A DNA stretch of 64,000 nucleotides from Streptomyces sp. B3I8 (GCF_030816915.1 NZ_JAUSYN010000002.1:620001-684000); one strand, 5' to 3'; counted from the first letter of the stretch, positions 7,592 through 18,479 are shown. Notes: generated from the letters alone by a model not told the origin. Numbers and translations are program-made.

Positions 7592-8584
7592 ATGAAGATG
7601 CTGATCAACGTCGCGGAAACGGTGGTCACGGACGCGCTGCGGGGGATGGCCGCCGCCCACCCCGAGCTGGCCGTGGACGTGGAGAACCGGGTGATCGTAC
7701 GGCGGGACGCGCCGGTGGCGGGGAAGGTGGCCCTCGTCTCCGGCGGCGGCTCGGGGCACGAACCGCTGCACGGCGGCTTCGTCGGTCCGGGCATGCTGTC
7801 GGCGGCCTGCCCCGGCGAGGTGTTCACCTCCCCCGTCCCGGACCAGATGGTGCGGGCCGCGGCCGCCGTGGACAGCGGCGCCGGGGTGCTGTTCATCGTC
7901 AAGAACTACACCGGTGACGTCCTCAACTTCGACATGGCGGCCGAGCTCGCCGAGGACGAGGGCATCCGGGTCGCCAGGGTCCTCGTCAACGACGACGTCG
8001 CCGTCACCGACAGCCTCTACACCGCGGGGCGCCGGGGCACCGGCGCGACCCTGTTCGTGGAGAAGATCGCGGGCGCGGCCGCGGACGAGGGGCAGCCCCT
8101 GGAACGGGTCGAGGCGATCGCCCGGCAGGTCAACGACAACGCGCGCAGCTTCGGCGTGGCCCTCTCCGCCTGCACCACGCCCGCCAAGGGCAGCCCGACC
8201 TTCGACCTGCCCGCCGGTGAGCTGGAGCTGGGCATCGGCATCCACGGTGAGCCGGGGCGCGAGCGGCGCGGGATGATGACCTCGCGGGAGATCGCGGACT
8301 TCTCGGTCGACGCCGTGCTGGAGGACCTGGAGCCGCGCAACCCGGTCCTCGTGCTCGTCAACGGCATGGGCGCGACGCCGTTGCTGGAGCTGTACGGCTT
8401 CAACGCGGAGGTGCAGCGGGTGCTCACCGAGCGGGGAGTGGCCGTGGCCCGCACGCTGGTGGGCAACTACGTCACCTCCCTGGACATGTCCGGTGCGTCC
8501 GTCACCCTGTGCCAGATCGACGAGGAGCTGCTGCGGCTGTGGGACGCGCCGGTGAGCACTCCGGGGCTGCGCTGGGGCAGGTAG
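7592..8584 (+). CDS. dhaK: PTS-dependent dihydroxyacetone kinase, substrate-binding subunit DhaK
   Basis: 330 residues, full length for DhaK. It binds dihydroxyacetone covalently so that DhaL can phosphorylate it to dihydroxyacetone phosphate. The key residues sit at the same positions as in E. coli DhaK: His56 in GSGHEPLHGGF, Asp109 in NYTGDVLNFD and the covalent His218 in ELGIGIHGEPG. It is the first gene of dhaKLM and is preceded by three 19-bp repeats and a possible promoter. A GGAGGTACCC ribosome binding site precedes the ATG. Confidence 0.97.
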   Translation: MKMLINVAETVVTDALRGMAAAHPELAVDVENRVIVRRDAPVAGKVALVSGGGSGHEPLHGGFVGPGMLSAACPGEVFTSPVPDQMVRAAAAVDSGAGVLFIVKNYTGDVLNFDMAAELAEDEGIRVARVLVNDDVAVTDSLYTAGRRGTGATLFVEKIAGAAADEGQPLERVEAIARQVNDNARSFGVALSACTTPAKGSPTFDLPAGELELGIGIHGEPGRERRGMMTSREIADFSVDAVLEDLEPRNPVLVLVNGMGATPLLELYGFNAEVQRVLTERGVAVARTLVGNYVTSLDMSGASVTLCQIDEELLRLWDAPVSTPGLRWGR

Positions 8585-8675
8585 ACGCCCCGGCCGATGC
8601 CCGAGGCCGCCCCCTCGGCCGTCCCGGGCCGCCCCACCCCGCCCCCGCAACGTCCGTACCACGCAAGGAGAACCT

Positions 8676-9275
8676 GTGCTCGACGCCGACTTCTTCCGCC
8701 GCTGGATGGCGGCGACCGCCGCGTCCGTCGACCGTGAGGCCGAGCGGCTCACGGCCCTCGACTCGCCGATCGGCGACGCCGACCACGGCAGCAATCTGCA
8801 GCGCGGGTTCCGCGCCGTGAAGGCCGTACTCGACGAGGAGGCGCCGAAGACCCCGGGGGCCGTGCTGACACGGGCCGGACGGCAGCTCATCTCCACCGTC
8901 GGCGGTGCGTCCGGGCCGCTGTACGGCACGCTGCTGCGCCGCACGGGCAAGGCGCTCGGGGACGCCGCCGAGGTCTCACCGGAGCAGCTCGCGGACGCGC
9001 TGCGCACCGGCGTGGACGCGGTGCGGCAGCTCGGCGGGGCGGCGCCGGGCGACAAGACCATGATCGACACGCTGGTGCCGGCGGTCGACGCCCTCTCCGA
9101 GTCGTTCGCCGCGGCCGGGGCCGCCGCGGAGGAGGGCGCCGTGGGCACGACGCCGATGCGGGCCCGCAAGGGCAGGGCCAGTTACCTGGGTGAGCGCAGC
9201 ATCGGGCACCAGGACCCGGGCGCCACCTCGGCCGCCCTGCTGATCGCCGCACTGGAGGAGGCACGCGGTGAGTGA
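8676..9275 (+). CDS. dhaL: Dihydroxyacetone kinase ADP-binding subunit DhaL
   Basis: 199 residues. GTG start with AAGGAG 7 bp upstream. DhaL holds a tightly bound ADP/ATP and two Mg ions. The metal-binding Asp cluster is visible as LDSPIGDADHGSNLQRGF (Asp29, Asp34, Asp36), with the nucleotide-binding GGASGPLYGTLLRRTGKAL further on. The C-terminal RKGRASYLGERSIGHQDPGA matches the conserved DhaL end. It follows dhaK after 91 bp and overlaps dhaM by 8 bp, indicating translational coupling. Confidence 0.96.
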   Translation: MLDADFFRRWMAATAASVDREAERLTALDSPIGDADHGSNLQRGFRAVKAVLDEEAPKTPGAVLTRAGRQLISTVGGASGPLYGTLLRRTGKALGDAAEVSPEQLADALRTGVDAVRQLGGAAPGDKTMIDTLVPAVDALSESFAAAGAAAEEGAVGTTPMRARKGRASYLGERSIGHQDPGATSAALLIAALEEARGE

Positions 9276-9687
9276 GGAGACCCGGGAACGGCTGGTCGGT
9301 GTCGTGCTGGTGTCGCACAGCGCGGAGGTGGCCGCGTCGGTGGCGGAGCTGGCCCGGGGTCTGGCGGGCGGTGCGACGGTGCCGCCCGTCGCGGCGGCGG
9401 GCGGCGCGCCGGACGGCGGGCTCGGCACCAGCGCGGAGCTGATCTCCGCGGCGGCGGCCTCGGTGGACCGGGGCGCGGGCGTCGCGGTCCTGGTGGACCT
9501 GGGCAGCGCGGTCCTCACGGTCAAGGCGCTGCTGGCGGAGGGCGACGAACTGCCGGAGGGGACCCGTCTGGTCGACGCCCCGTTCGTGGAGGGCGCGATC
9601 GCGGCGGTCGTGACGGCATCGACGGGAGCGGACGTGACCGCCGTCGAGGAAGCGGCGAAGGAGGCGTACGCCTACCGCAAGGAGTGA
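9268..9687 (+). CDS. dhaM: Dihydroxyacetone kinase phosphotransfer subunit DhaM (EIIA-type)
   Basis: 139 residues with only the EIIA-mannose-like domain, unlike the E. coli protein, which also carries HPr and truncated EI domains. The phosphorylated histidine is His17 in VLVSHSAEVA. It receives phosphate from HPr of the sugar phosphotransferase system and passes it to ADP on DhaL, so the activity of this operon is tied to the PTS. GTG start inside the dhaL end. It is followed by a 570-bp repeat-rich spacer. Confidence 0.95.
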   Translation: MSEETRERLVGVVLVSHSAEVAASVAELARGLAGGATVPPVAAAGGAPDGGLGTSAELISAAAASVDRGAGVAVLVDLGSAVLTVKALLAEGDELPEGTRLVDAPFVEGAIAAVVTASTGADVTAVEEAAKEAYAYRKE

Positions 9688-9689
9688 CG

Positions 9690-10258
9690 GGCGGCCGCCG
9701 ACCGGTACCGGCGGGGGCCCGGACCGGCACCGGTGTGGACCCCGGGCCCGCCCTGCCGGGGCCCCGAGCCTCGCCCCCGGCGGGCCGACGTCCGGTTCCG
9801 CCGGAGGCACCGGCCGGCACCCGTGGAAGCCCTGGACCCATATCGCCGGAGCCTCCGGCCCGGCCCCGGCGTGCCGCCCACCGGCACAGGGAGGGCGCCG
9901 GCCGACCCGGTGAGAACCCCGAGCCGCGTCGCCGGCGCCCCGGACCCCCGCTGGGCCTCCCCCCGGTACCGGCGAGGAGCACCGACCGACCCCGGTGAAG
10001 ACCCCGGACCCGCACCGCCGGAACCACAGACCCGACCCCGTCGAGCCACCGACCGGCCGACTCCGGCCAGGACGCCGAGCACCACCGGCGAGAACCCCGG
10101 AACCGCGGGCCCCGACCCCCACCGGGCCGACGACCGACCGGTACCTGCGAGGACGCCGCCCGGCACCAGTCAGGCCCCGGGCCCGCGTGGCCGGGACCAT
10201 GGACCGACCCCGGCGCGCCGCCGGCCGTTACCGCCGACGGCCTCCTCGCGCCGAGTCG
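9690..10258. repeat. Degenerate ~86-bp tandem repeat array
   Basis: The spacer between dhaM and the chitosanase gene consists of about six to seven imperfect copies of an 83-90 bp unit. Each has a core like CCGACCGGTACCGGCGAGGA, then a CCGGCACCGGTGAGGACCCC-like segment, then CGCCGGAGCC. Clear unit starts lie near 9698, 9785, 9867, 9957, 10040 and 10130. Long frames across it on the minus strand just translate the repeat (recurrent GVLAGxGRSxARRG) and lack ribosome binding sites, so I do not call a gene. Confidence 0.6.
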
Positions 10259-10259
10259 C

Positions 10260-11168
10260 TCACCGTCGGTGGGGTGCGGAGGCCGCGGGGGCGGCCGCCG
10301 GTCTCGTTCCGTCGCCCGACCTCCAAAGGAACCGGCGGGCCAGTTCCTCCCCGCGTTCCGCCGTCGCCTCGCGGTCGTCGAGGGGGGTCACGACGGAGTC
10401 GGGGAAGACGACGTACGTCACTTCGCCGTCCGTGCCGCCGCCGCGCGGGTCGGGGCGGATACCGAGCCCCTTCGCCGTGGCGTACGAGGCCTCGCCGATG
10501 ATGTCGCGCGGCCCCGTGTCGCCGACGACCGCGTACTGCACCCGGTCGCCGTGGATGACCGCGGCGACCGAACCGCCGCGGACCCCGTCCGCCCGGTGGT
10601 TCCAGATGCGGCTCGGCCCGGGGACCACGATGTAGGGCACCCTCTCGGCGTCGAGACGGTGCCCGTCCGCCCCTTCGAAGGCGGTGGAGCCGGTGAACCG
10701 GGGGTCGGTCCGCCGGTTGCAGTGGCGCCCGGCGCGACCGTCGCAGTCGATGTCCATGTCCGCCTTCCAGAAGACCGCGCCGTGCCGGCCGCAGACGGGG
10801 ATGTCGGCGCGGGCGCCGGCGTCGCTGCGGTAGCGGCCGTGGGAGACCGGGGTGCAGTGCCGTGTCCGGGCGAGCAGGTCGGCGGCGGCGACCCGATCCC
10901 CGTGTCCCCCGCGGTCCCCGCGTACGCCGGGATCCTCGCGCGCCCCGCGCCGCCCGAGGACGGGCCGTTCCCGGCCGCGGTCGCGGTCGCGGAAGGCGGG
11001 CCCGGACCGGGGCGGGAGCGCGCCGCCGCGCGACGCGACGGCGTCGCCCGGACCGACGGCGGTCTCCGCCGCCGCGGGCAACCGGGGGCGGACGTCCGTG
11101 ACCGGCCCGGCCGGGGCGAGGAGGGCGGCACTGGCCGCCACCAGCGACAACGAGGTGGTGTAACGCAC
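10260..11168 (-). CDS. Secreted chitosanase, glycoside hydrolase family 75
   Basis: 302 residues from GTG at 11168 (AGAGGG ribosome binding site; longer upstream frame rejected). The N-terminus VRYTTSLSLVAASAALLAPAG is a signal peptide, followed by a low-complexity Arg/Gly/Asp linker to about residue 110. The GH75 catalytic domain follows: DIPVCGRHGAVFWKADMDID CDG with the family's catalytic Asp in the DMDIDCDG motif, then PYIVVPGPSRIW, YAVVGDTGPRDIIGEAS with the catalytic Glu in IIGEAS, and TYVVFPDS near the end. It would hydrolyse chitosan outside the cell by endo-cleavage. It stands alone, with no transporter or regulator of amino sugars beside it. Confidence 0.9.
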   Translation of the reverse strand: MRYTTSLSLVAASAALLAPAGPVTDVRPRLPAAAETAVGPGDAVASRGGALPPRSGPAFRDRDRGRERPVLGRRGAREDPGVRGDRGGHGDRVAAADLLARTRHCTPVSHGRYRSDAGARADIPVCGRHGAVFWKADMDIDCDGRAGRHCNRRTDPRFTGSTAFEGADGHRLDAERVPYIVVPGPSRIWNHRADGVRGGSVAAVIHGDRVQYAVVGDTGPRDIIGEASYATAKGLGIRPDPRGGGTDGEVTYVVFPDSVVTPLDDREATAERGEELARRFLWRSGDGTRPAAAPAASAPHRR

Positions 11169-11691
11169 GGCTACGGACCCTCTCACGGCGGTCGGCGCCG
11201 AGCACGCACCACGCGGCGGGCGGGGCGGTCCGGGGCGCCGTCCGCGCGGCGGGCGGGGGCGGTCCGGCCGGGGCCGGTCACGGCCGGGGGCCGGGCCGGA
11301 CCCGGCGGCGGCCCCCGGCCGTCCGCGGTGGCGCGGGCTCAACGACGACAGCGGTCCGCGCCGCGGACGCGAACTGCCGCCGTCGACGGCGGAGTTCGCG
11401 CCCCGTGGACGTATCAAGCATACGAAGCTCCGCGCGTCCGGCGCACACGCCCCGTCCGCCGCACGCGGCCGCGCGCACGGCCGGTGTCCGGCCGGGGGCC
11501 GGTCCCGCGCCGGTCCCGCGCGGGACGTGCACCGGCGGTGCGCCGGACGACGGAAAGGTTCACCTGGCCGGGGGCCGTCCGGATGCGGGCCGCCCGCGGA
11601 CGGTCTGAGATCGCTTCGAGGCGGCGCGAACGTTCCCCGATCCCGGCGGCGCAAGGGTGTGCCGCCGGCCGTGCCGCTGGAGGGAAGTCCC
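11169..11691. other. Divergent intergenic region (chitosanase / surface protein)
   Basis: 523 bp without a gene between the divergent chitosanase and surface protein genes. The part at 11220-11330 is extremely GC-rich low-complexity sequence. The inverted repeat CGTAT-CAAGC-ATACG (11410-11424) stands out as a possible operator. No promoter boxes could be assigned with confidence. Confidence 0.5.
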
Positions 11692-12252
11692 ATGCGTGTA
11701 CTTCAGATATCGGTCCGCAGCGGCCTCGTCGCGGTCACCGCCGCGCTGCCGCTGGCTCTTTCCTCGCCCGCCTCTGCCGCGGGCATCTCGGTGAGCACCG
11801 CGGGGTCCACGGTGTCGGTGGCCACCACCGCCTGCAAGCAGATGGGCGGCAGCTTCGGCAACGCCTCGCTGCTCTCCCCCGGGCAGTCGCGCTTCGCCCA
11901 GGGGCGGCAGGTGGCGCTGTCGCAGGCGAACGGGACGCAGTCCGCGGCCTGGTCGAACGTGGGCCGCGGCACGTTCACGGTGGTCGTGGTGTGCGCCGAC
12001 GGCTCGACCGCGGGCACCCAGCCGATCCTCGTCTCGCCGTCCGCCACCAGCAGGCCCCCCGCCGCTCCGGCCACCCCGGCGGCCCCGGCGCCCGCGGTGT
12101 CCCCCTCGCTGGGCGTCATGGGCGGGGCCGGCGGATCGGTCCACGACTACGGCACCCTCACGCTGGTGGCCGGCGGCGTCCTCGCCACGACCGGGGCGGG
12201 CGTCGCCGCCTGGTACCTGCGCCGCCGCACCCGCCGCCCGCACCACCTCTGA
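11692..12252 (+). CDS. Secreted, C-terminally membrane-anchored surface protein of unknown function
   Basis: 186 residues from the ATG at 11692, preceded by GGAGGGAAGTCCC. It has a signal peptide (VRSGLVAVTAALPLALSSPASA, cut near residue 30), an extracellular domain of ~90 residues with two Cys (TTACKQMG and VVVCADGS), a Pro/Ala linker (RPPAAPATPAAPAP), and a C-terminal TM helix (TLTLVAGGVLATTGAGVAAWYL) followed by RRRTRRPHHL as a stop-transfer. There is no LPxTG sortase signal. I do not recognise the extracellular domain. Confidence 0.85.
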   Translation: MRVLQISVRSGLVAVTAALPLALSSPASAAGISVSTAGSTVSVATTACKQMGGSFGNASLLSPGQSRFAQGRQVALSQANGTQSAAWSNVGRGTFTVVVVCADGSTAGTQPILVSPSATSRPPAAPATPAAPAPAVSPSLGVMGGAGGSVHDYGTLTLVAGGVLATTGAGVAAWYLRRRTRRPHHL

Positions 12253-12267
12253 CCCGGCGCCGCCTGC

Positions 12268-12825
12268 CTATGTCCGCTCGCCCTCCGGCGCCGGCAGCCG
12301 GCCGAATTCCTCCAGGGCGTGGGTGAGCCATCCCGCCCAGAAGGTCTCCAGGTCGATGCCGGCCCGCAGGATCAGATGCCGCAGCCGGTCCTGGGCGGTG
12401 TCCCGGTCGGCGCCGAAGTCCCGCTCCTCGATCTCCCGGTACTCGGCCAACTGCCTCTCGTGCAGGGCGAGATGGCGGCGCAGATCGTCCTCGATCCCGG
12501 CGGTTCCGACGACGGCCGCGGCACGCAGCCGCAGCAGCAGCGTGTCGCGCAGCGGCTTGGGATCCTGGGCCTTCGCGGTCCAGCGGGCCAGTTCGGCACG
12601 GCCCGCGGGCAGCACCTCGTACGCCTTCTTCTGCCCGCGGGCCGGCTGCTCGGCCGGGAGCGCCCGGATGTGTCCCTGGCTCTCCAGTTTCCCCAGTTCG
12701 CGATAGATCTGCTGGTGGGTCGCCGACCAGAAGTAGCCGATCGACATGTCGAACCGGCGGGTCAGCTCCAGCCCGGACGAGGGCCTCTCGAGCAGGGCGG
12801 TCAGGATCGCGTGCGGGAGTGACAT
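12268..12825 (-). CDS. PadR family transcriptional regulator
   Basis: 185 residues with an N-terminal PadR winged helix: MSLPHAILTALLERPSSGLELTRRFDMSIGYFWSATHQQIYRELGKLESQGHI. The Trp- and Gln-rich recognition helix is typical. A C-terminal helical dimerisation/ligand region of the PadR C2 type follows (DLRRHLALHERQLAEYREIE). It lies 31 bp upstream of, and in the same direction as, the gap after fadH ends, so it is not in an operon with fadH (fadH reads toward it and ends just before its start). The target is unknown. Confidence 0.92.
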   Translation of the reverse strand: MSLPHAILTALLERPSSGLELTRRFDMSIGYFWSATHQQIYRELGKLESQGHIRALPAEQPARGQKKAYEVLPAGRAELARWTAKAQDPKPLRDTLLLRLRAAAVVGTAGIEDDLRRHLALHERQLAEYREIEERDFGADRDTAQDRLRHLILRAGIDLETFWAGWLTHALEEFGRLPAPEGERT

Positions 12826-12855
12826 GACGTCATCCTAGGAAGGACCTCGCCGCGG

Positions 12856-14962
<2,107 letters not shown>

Positions 14963-14967
14963 AGAAC

Positions 14968-15798
14968 TCACCGGCGGACGCCGATCACCACCGTCGTCCC
15001 GAACTCCTCCCACCGCGCGAGCCGGGCCCCGAGCCCGGCGCCGGTGAAGGCGGCCACGGCCGCCGCCGCCTGCCGCTCGCTGGTCTCGACGAACAGGGCG
15101 CCGCCGGGGGCCAGCCAGTGGGGCGCCCCGGCGGCGACCCGGCGCAGCAGGTCGAGACCGTCCGCGCCGCCGTCCAGGGCGACCAGCGGCTCGTGCTCAC
15201 GGGCCTCGGCCGGCAGCAGGCGCACCTCGTCGGTGGGCACGTACGGCACATTGGCGGTGAGGACGTCGATCCGTCCGCGCAGGGCGGGCGGGAGGGCCGC
15301 GTACAGGTCGCCCTCGTGCACGTGGCCGCCGTACGGGGCGACGTTGCGGCGGGCGCAGCGCACGGCCGCAGGGTCGATGTCGGCGGCGTGCAGGCGCGGC
15401 GCGGCCGACGACGCGGCGAGGGCCGCGCCGACCGCGCCCGAACCGCAGCACAGGTCCACGACGAGACCCTGGTCGGGGAGGAGGGCGAGGGCCTGGTCGA
15501 CGAGGAACTCGGTGCGCCGCCGGGGGACGAACACGCCGGGCTCGACAGTGATGCGCAGACCGTGGAACTCGGCCCGGCCGACGACGAGTTCCAACGGCTC
15601 ACCGACGACCCGCCGGTCGACCATCGCGGCGACCTCGGCCGGCGTACGGGCCGCGGCGAGGATCAGCTCCGCCTCGTCCTCGGCGAACACGCAGCCGGCG
15701 GCACGCAGCGCGACGACGACGGAAGCGAGCACGGCGGACGACGGGCGCGCAGGAGGTACGGGGGGCGTAGGGGACGCAGGGGGCACGGAAGAAGGCAT
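14968..15798 (-). CDS. Putative protein-(glutamine-N5) methyltransferase, PrmC-related
   Basis: 276 residues. A short helical N-terminal domain is followed by GEPLELVVGRAEFHGLRITVEPGVFVPRRRTEFLVDQAL, a hallmark of the PrmC/HemK group. The SAM-binding motif VVDLCCGSGAVGAAL follows. The active-site motif is NVPYVP instead of the usual NPPY, a variant typical of a PrmC-related paralogue group of unknown substrate rather than the release-factor enzyme itself. Start taken at ATG 15798; no close ribosome binding site is obvious and a start a few codons later is possible. Confidence 0.85.
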   Translation of the reverse strand: MPSSVPPASPTPPVPPARPSSAVLASVVVALRAAGCVFAEDEAELILAAARTPAEVAAMVDRRVVGEPLELVVGRAEFHGLRITVEPGVFVPRRRTEFLVDQALALLPDQGLVVDLCCGSGAVGAALAASSAAPRLHAADIDPAAVRCARRNVAPYGGHVHEGDLYAALPPALRGRIDVLTANVPYVPTDEVRLLPAEAREHEPLVALDGGADGLDLLRRVAAGAPHWLAPGGALFVETSERQAAAAVAAFTGAGLGARLARWEEFGTTVVIGVRR

Positions 15799-16028
15799 GA
15801 CGGCCGATGGGCCTTTCGGGGTGAGAGCCGAAGGCGCTCTCCCGACCGGCGGCTAGCGGACCGCGCCGCGCGGGGACGAGAGCACCCGACCTGACACTGC
15901 GGTAATGGGTCCCACCTCCTCGCCCCGGTCCGGCGGGGGCCGTCCTCGCCGGAGCGGTCACCCTAGCAGCCGGCCCCCCCTTCCGCGGCACCGTAGGCTG
16001 GTTGCGGCAGGCGACCGAAGGAGGCCCC

Positions 16029-16472
16029 GTGAGCGCGGCCGACCGTTCCGCCGAGACGATCCAGCGCGAGATGACGGCGTTCGCCCGCCGGGCCAGGGCG
16101 TCGGCGGGGCGGATGCACCCGGAGCTGTCCCTGGTGTCGTACACGCTGCTGGGGCATCTCGAGGACAGCGGGGGGTGCCGTGCGACGGATCTCGCCGCGC
16201 ACTACGCGCTCGACAAGTCGACGGTGAGCCGGCAGGTGACGGCGCTGGAGCGGGCCGGGCTGATCGAGCGGCGGCAGGCCCCGGAGGACCACCGGGTGCA
16301 GGTACTGCGCCTGACGGAGGAGGGCACGCGGATCCTCGCCCGGGTCACGGAGCGACGGCGCCGGGCGATCCGGGAACGCCTGGCCGACTGGCCCGAGGAG
16401 GACCTCGACCGGTTCGCGCAGTACCTGGTCCGGTACAACGACGGGCTGCCCCCGCGGCCGGGCGGGCACTGA
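16029..16472 (+). CDS. MarR family transcriptional regulator
   Basis: 147 residues from GTG 16029, preceded by GAAGGAGG. The winged helix is CRATDLAAHYALDKSTVSRQVTALERAGLIERRQAPEDHRVQVLRLTEEG, with the DHR wing. N- and C-terminal helices form the usual MarR dimer. It is divergent from the prmC-like gene (230 bp spacer) and lies 190 bp before an Rv1733c-like gene in the same direction. The ligand and targets are not evident. Confidence 0.92.
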   Translation: MSAADRSAETIQREMTAFARRARASAGRMHPELSLVSYTLLGHLEDSGGCRATDLAAHYALDKSTVSRQVTALERAGLIERRQAPEDHRVQVLRLTEEGTRILARVTERRRRAIRERLADWPEEDLDRFAQYLVRYNDGLPPRPGGH

Positions 16473-16663
16473 GGGGCCCTCCGCGCGAGCGGACCGGTGC
16501 GCGCGACCGGTCCGTACCGGCCGACCGTGCCGACCGGTTCGTGCCAGCGGGTGCGCCGAACGCCCGTACGGGCGGAGAATTGGCTGTGCGGACCGTTCGC
16601 GGACGCCGTCGCCCAGGCGCGGGGCCTCCGACCGGGGCGAACCGGAGCGGCGAGGAGGTCACG

Positions 16664-17251
16664 ATGCGAACCCGGGTGCCCGGCCGACGCACGCGCCGCA
16701 ATCCGCTGCGCCGCCGCTCCGACGTCTTCGACACGTGGGCGGCCCTGGTCTTCGCCGTTCTGTTGTGCGTCGGCGCGCCCCTGGCCGGCGTGGTGACCGG
16801 CCTGCGTGCGTACGACGACGCGCGGGCGCAAGCCACCGCCCAGCGCGCCGCCCGTCACGAGGTCTCCGCCGTGCTGCTGGAGGACGCGCCCGCCGCCGTG
16901 TCCTCCACGGAGGGCGGCACGCAGCCGCTCTACCGCGTGCGGGTGCGGTGGACCGTCCCCGACTCGGGCGCGCGGCGGACCGGCCGTGCCCTGGTCCCGG
17001 CCGGCACCCGCCAGGGCGACCGGGCCGAGGTCTGGCTGGACCGGCAGGGGCGCGGTGTCGAGGCGCCGGTGACCGGCACGATGGTCTGGCAGCACACGCT
17101 GACCACCGGCATCTGGGCCATGGGCGGAGCCACCGCCGTGGTCCTGCTGGGCAGGGTCACCGTGCGCCGCGCGAGCGAACGGCACCACATGGCGGAGTGG
17201 GAACGCGAGTGGGAGCGCACGGAACCCGAGTGGCGCAACCGCACGCCGTGA
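16664..17251 (+). CDS. Rv1733c-family membrane protein
   Basis: 195 residues from ATG 16664 with AGGAGG 8 bp upstream. Architecture: basic N-terminus, TM1 (WAALVFAVLLCVGAPLAGVVTGL, about 26-48), an extracytoplasmic domain of ~85 residues containing RHEVSAVLLED and a repeat-like WTVPDSGARRTGRALVPAGTRQGDRAEVWLD segment, TM2 (TTGIWAMGGATAVVLLGRV), and a cytoplasmic Glu/Arg-rich tail. A clear paralogue lies at 39068-39682. The family is widespread in actinobacteria; its function is unknown. Confidence 0.85.
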   Translation: MRTRVPGRRTRRNPLRRRSDVFDTWAALVFAVLLCVGAPLAGVVTGLRAYDDARAQATAQRAARHEVSAVLLEDAPAAVSSTEGGTQPLYRVRVRWTVPDSGARRTGRALVPAGTRQGDRAEVWLDRQGRGVEAPVTGTMVWQHTLTTGIWAMGGATAVVLLGRVTVRRASERHHMAEWEREWERTEPEWRNRTP

Positions 17252-17443
17252 ACGGGCGTCCGGGGCCCCGCCGGGGCGGTGCGCGCGTCGCTCGACGCCC
17301 GCCCGCCCCGGACCGGACCCGGGTGAGCAGCCGTCCCGCACCGCCGAACCCGCCCCCACCCCACCGCCCGGGCCGCACGTACGGTGTGCTCACCCGCAAC
17401 CGGCCGCCCGGGCCGGCGCCCGACGCCGTGAAGGCGGTCCTCG

Positions 17444-18412
17444 ATGGCCCTGTTCGACCTTCCCCTCGACGAGCTGCGCGACTACCGCAGCGACTCCGTC
17501 GCACCCGAGGACTTCGACGCGTTCTGGGCGAAGACCCTCCAGGAGGCCCGCGCACACGACCTGGACGCCCGCTTCGAGCCGGTCGAGACGGGTCTGAAGA
17601 CCGTCCGCGTGCACGACGTCACCTTCGCCGGCTTCGGCGGCCACCCGGTCAAGGGCTGGCTGACGGTGCCGGCCCGGGCCGACGGCCCGCTGCCGACCGT
17701 CGTGGAGTTCATCGGCTACGGCGGCGGGCGCGGCCTGCCCCACACCCACCTGCTGTGGGCCTCGGCCGGCTTCGCCCACTTCGTGATGGACACGCGCGGC
17801 CAGGGCAGCGGGTGGGGCGGTGGCGGTGACACCCCGGACCCGGTGGGCTTCGGACCCGCCTTCCCCGGCTTCATGACACGCGGCATCGAGGACCCGGAGA
17901 CGTACTACTACCGCCGGCTGTTCACCGACGCGGTCCGCGCCGTGGAGGCGGCCCGCGCCCACCCGCTCACCGACCCGGCCCGCACCGCCGCCGTCGGCAT
18001 CAGCCAGGGCGGCGGTGTCACGCTCGCGGTGGGCGGCCTCGTGCCCGACCTCGCCGCCGTCGCCCCGGACGTCCCGTTCCTGTGCGACTTCCCCCGCGCG
18101 ACGACCCTCACGGACCGCGACCCGTACCGGGAGATCGGCAACTACCTGAGGACCCGCCGCGGCCGCACCGAGCAGACGCTGCGCACCCTGTCGTACTTCG
18201 ACGGCGTGCACTTCGCCGCCCGCGGCACCGCCCCGGCTCTTTTCTCCACGGCCCTGGAGGACCAGACCTGCCCGCCGTCCACGGTGTTCGCCGCGTTCAA
18301 CGTGTGGGCGGGCGAGGACAAGGCGATAGAGGTGTACGACTTCAACGACCACGAGGGCGGCGGCCCTTACCAGCAGGCGGCCCAGCTCGCCTGGCTCCCC
18401 ACCCGCCTCTGA
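17444..18412 (+). CDS. Acetylxylan esterase / cephalosporin-C deacetylase family (CE7)
   Basis: 322 residues, full length for CE7. Alpha/beta hydrolase with nucleophile GISQGG (Ser about 187), Asp in TALEDQTCPPSTVFAAFN (about 271) and His in FNDHEGG (about 305). The conserved N-terminal DFDAFWAKTLQEA and RGQGSGWGG (substrate-cleft) motifs are present. It removes acetyl groups from xylo-oligosaccharides or cephalosporins. There is no signal peptide, so it should act in the cytoplasm on imported oligosaccharides. It is alone in the region. Confidence 0.92.
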   Translation: MALFDLPLDELRDYRSDSVAPEDFDAFWAKTLQEARAHDLDARFEPVETGLKTVRVHDVTFAGFGGHPVKGWLTVPARADGPLPTVVEFIGYGGGRGLPHTHLLWASAGFAHFVMDTRGQGSGWGGGGDTPDPVGFGPAFPGFMTRGIEDPETYYYRRLFTDAVRAVEAARAHPLTDPARTAAVGISQGGGVTLAVGGLVPDLAAVAPDVPFLCDFPRATTLTDRDPYREIGNYLRTRRGRTEQTLRTLSYFDGVHFAARGTAPALFSTALEDQTCPPSTVFAAFNVWAGEDKAIEVYDFNDHEGGGPYQQAAQLAWLPTRL

Positions 18413-18479
18413 GCCACCGGCGCCCGCCCGCCTCCGAGCCCCTCCCGGAGCCCTCCCGTCGCCGTCCGCGCGCGTGCCG

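Noticed and set aside
8887..10200. 437-codon minus-strand open frame over dhaL, dhaM and the repeat array
   Set aside because: It runs antisense through two conserved Dha subunits and then just translates the degenerate repeat; no start signal.
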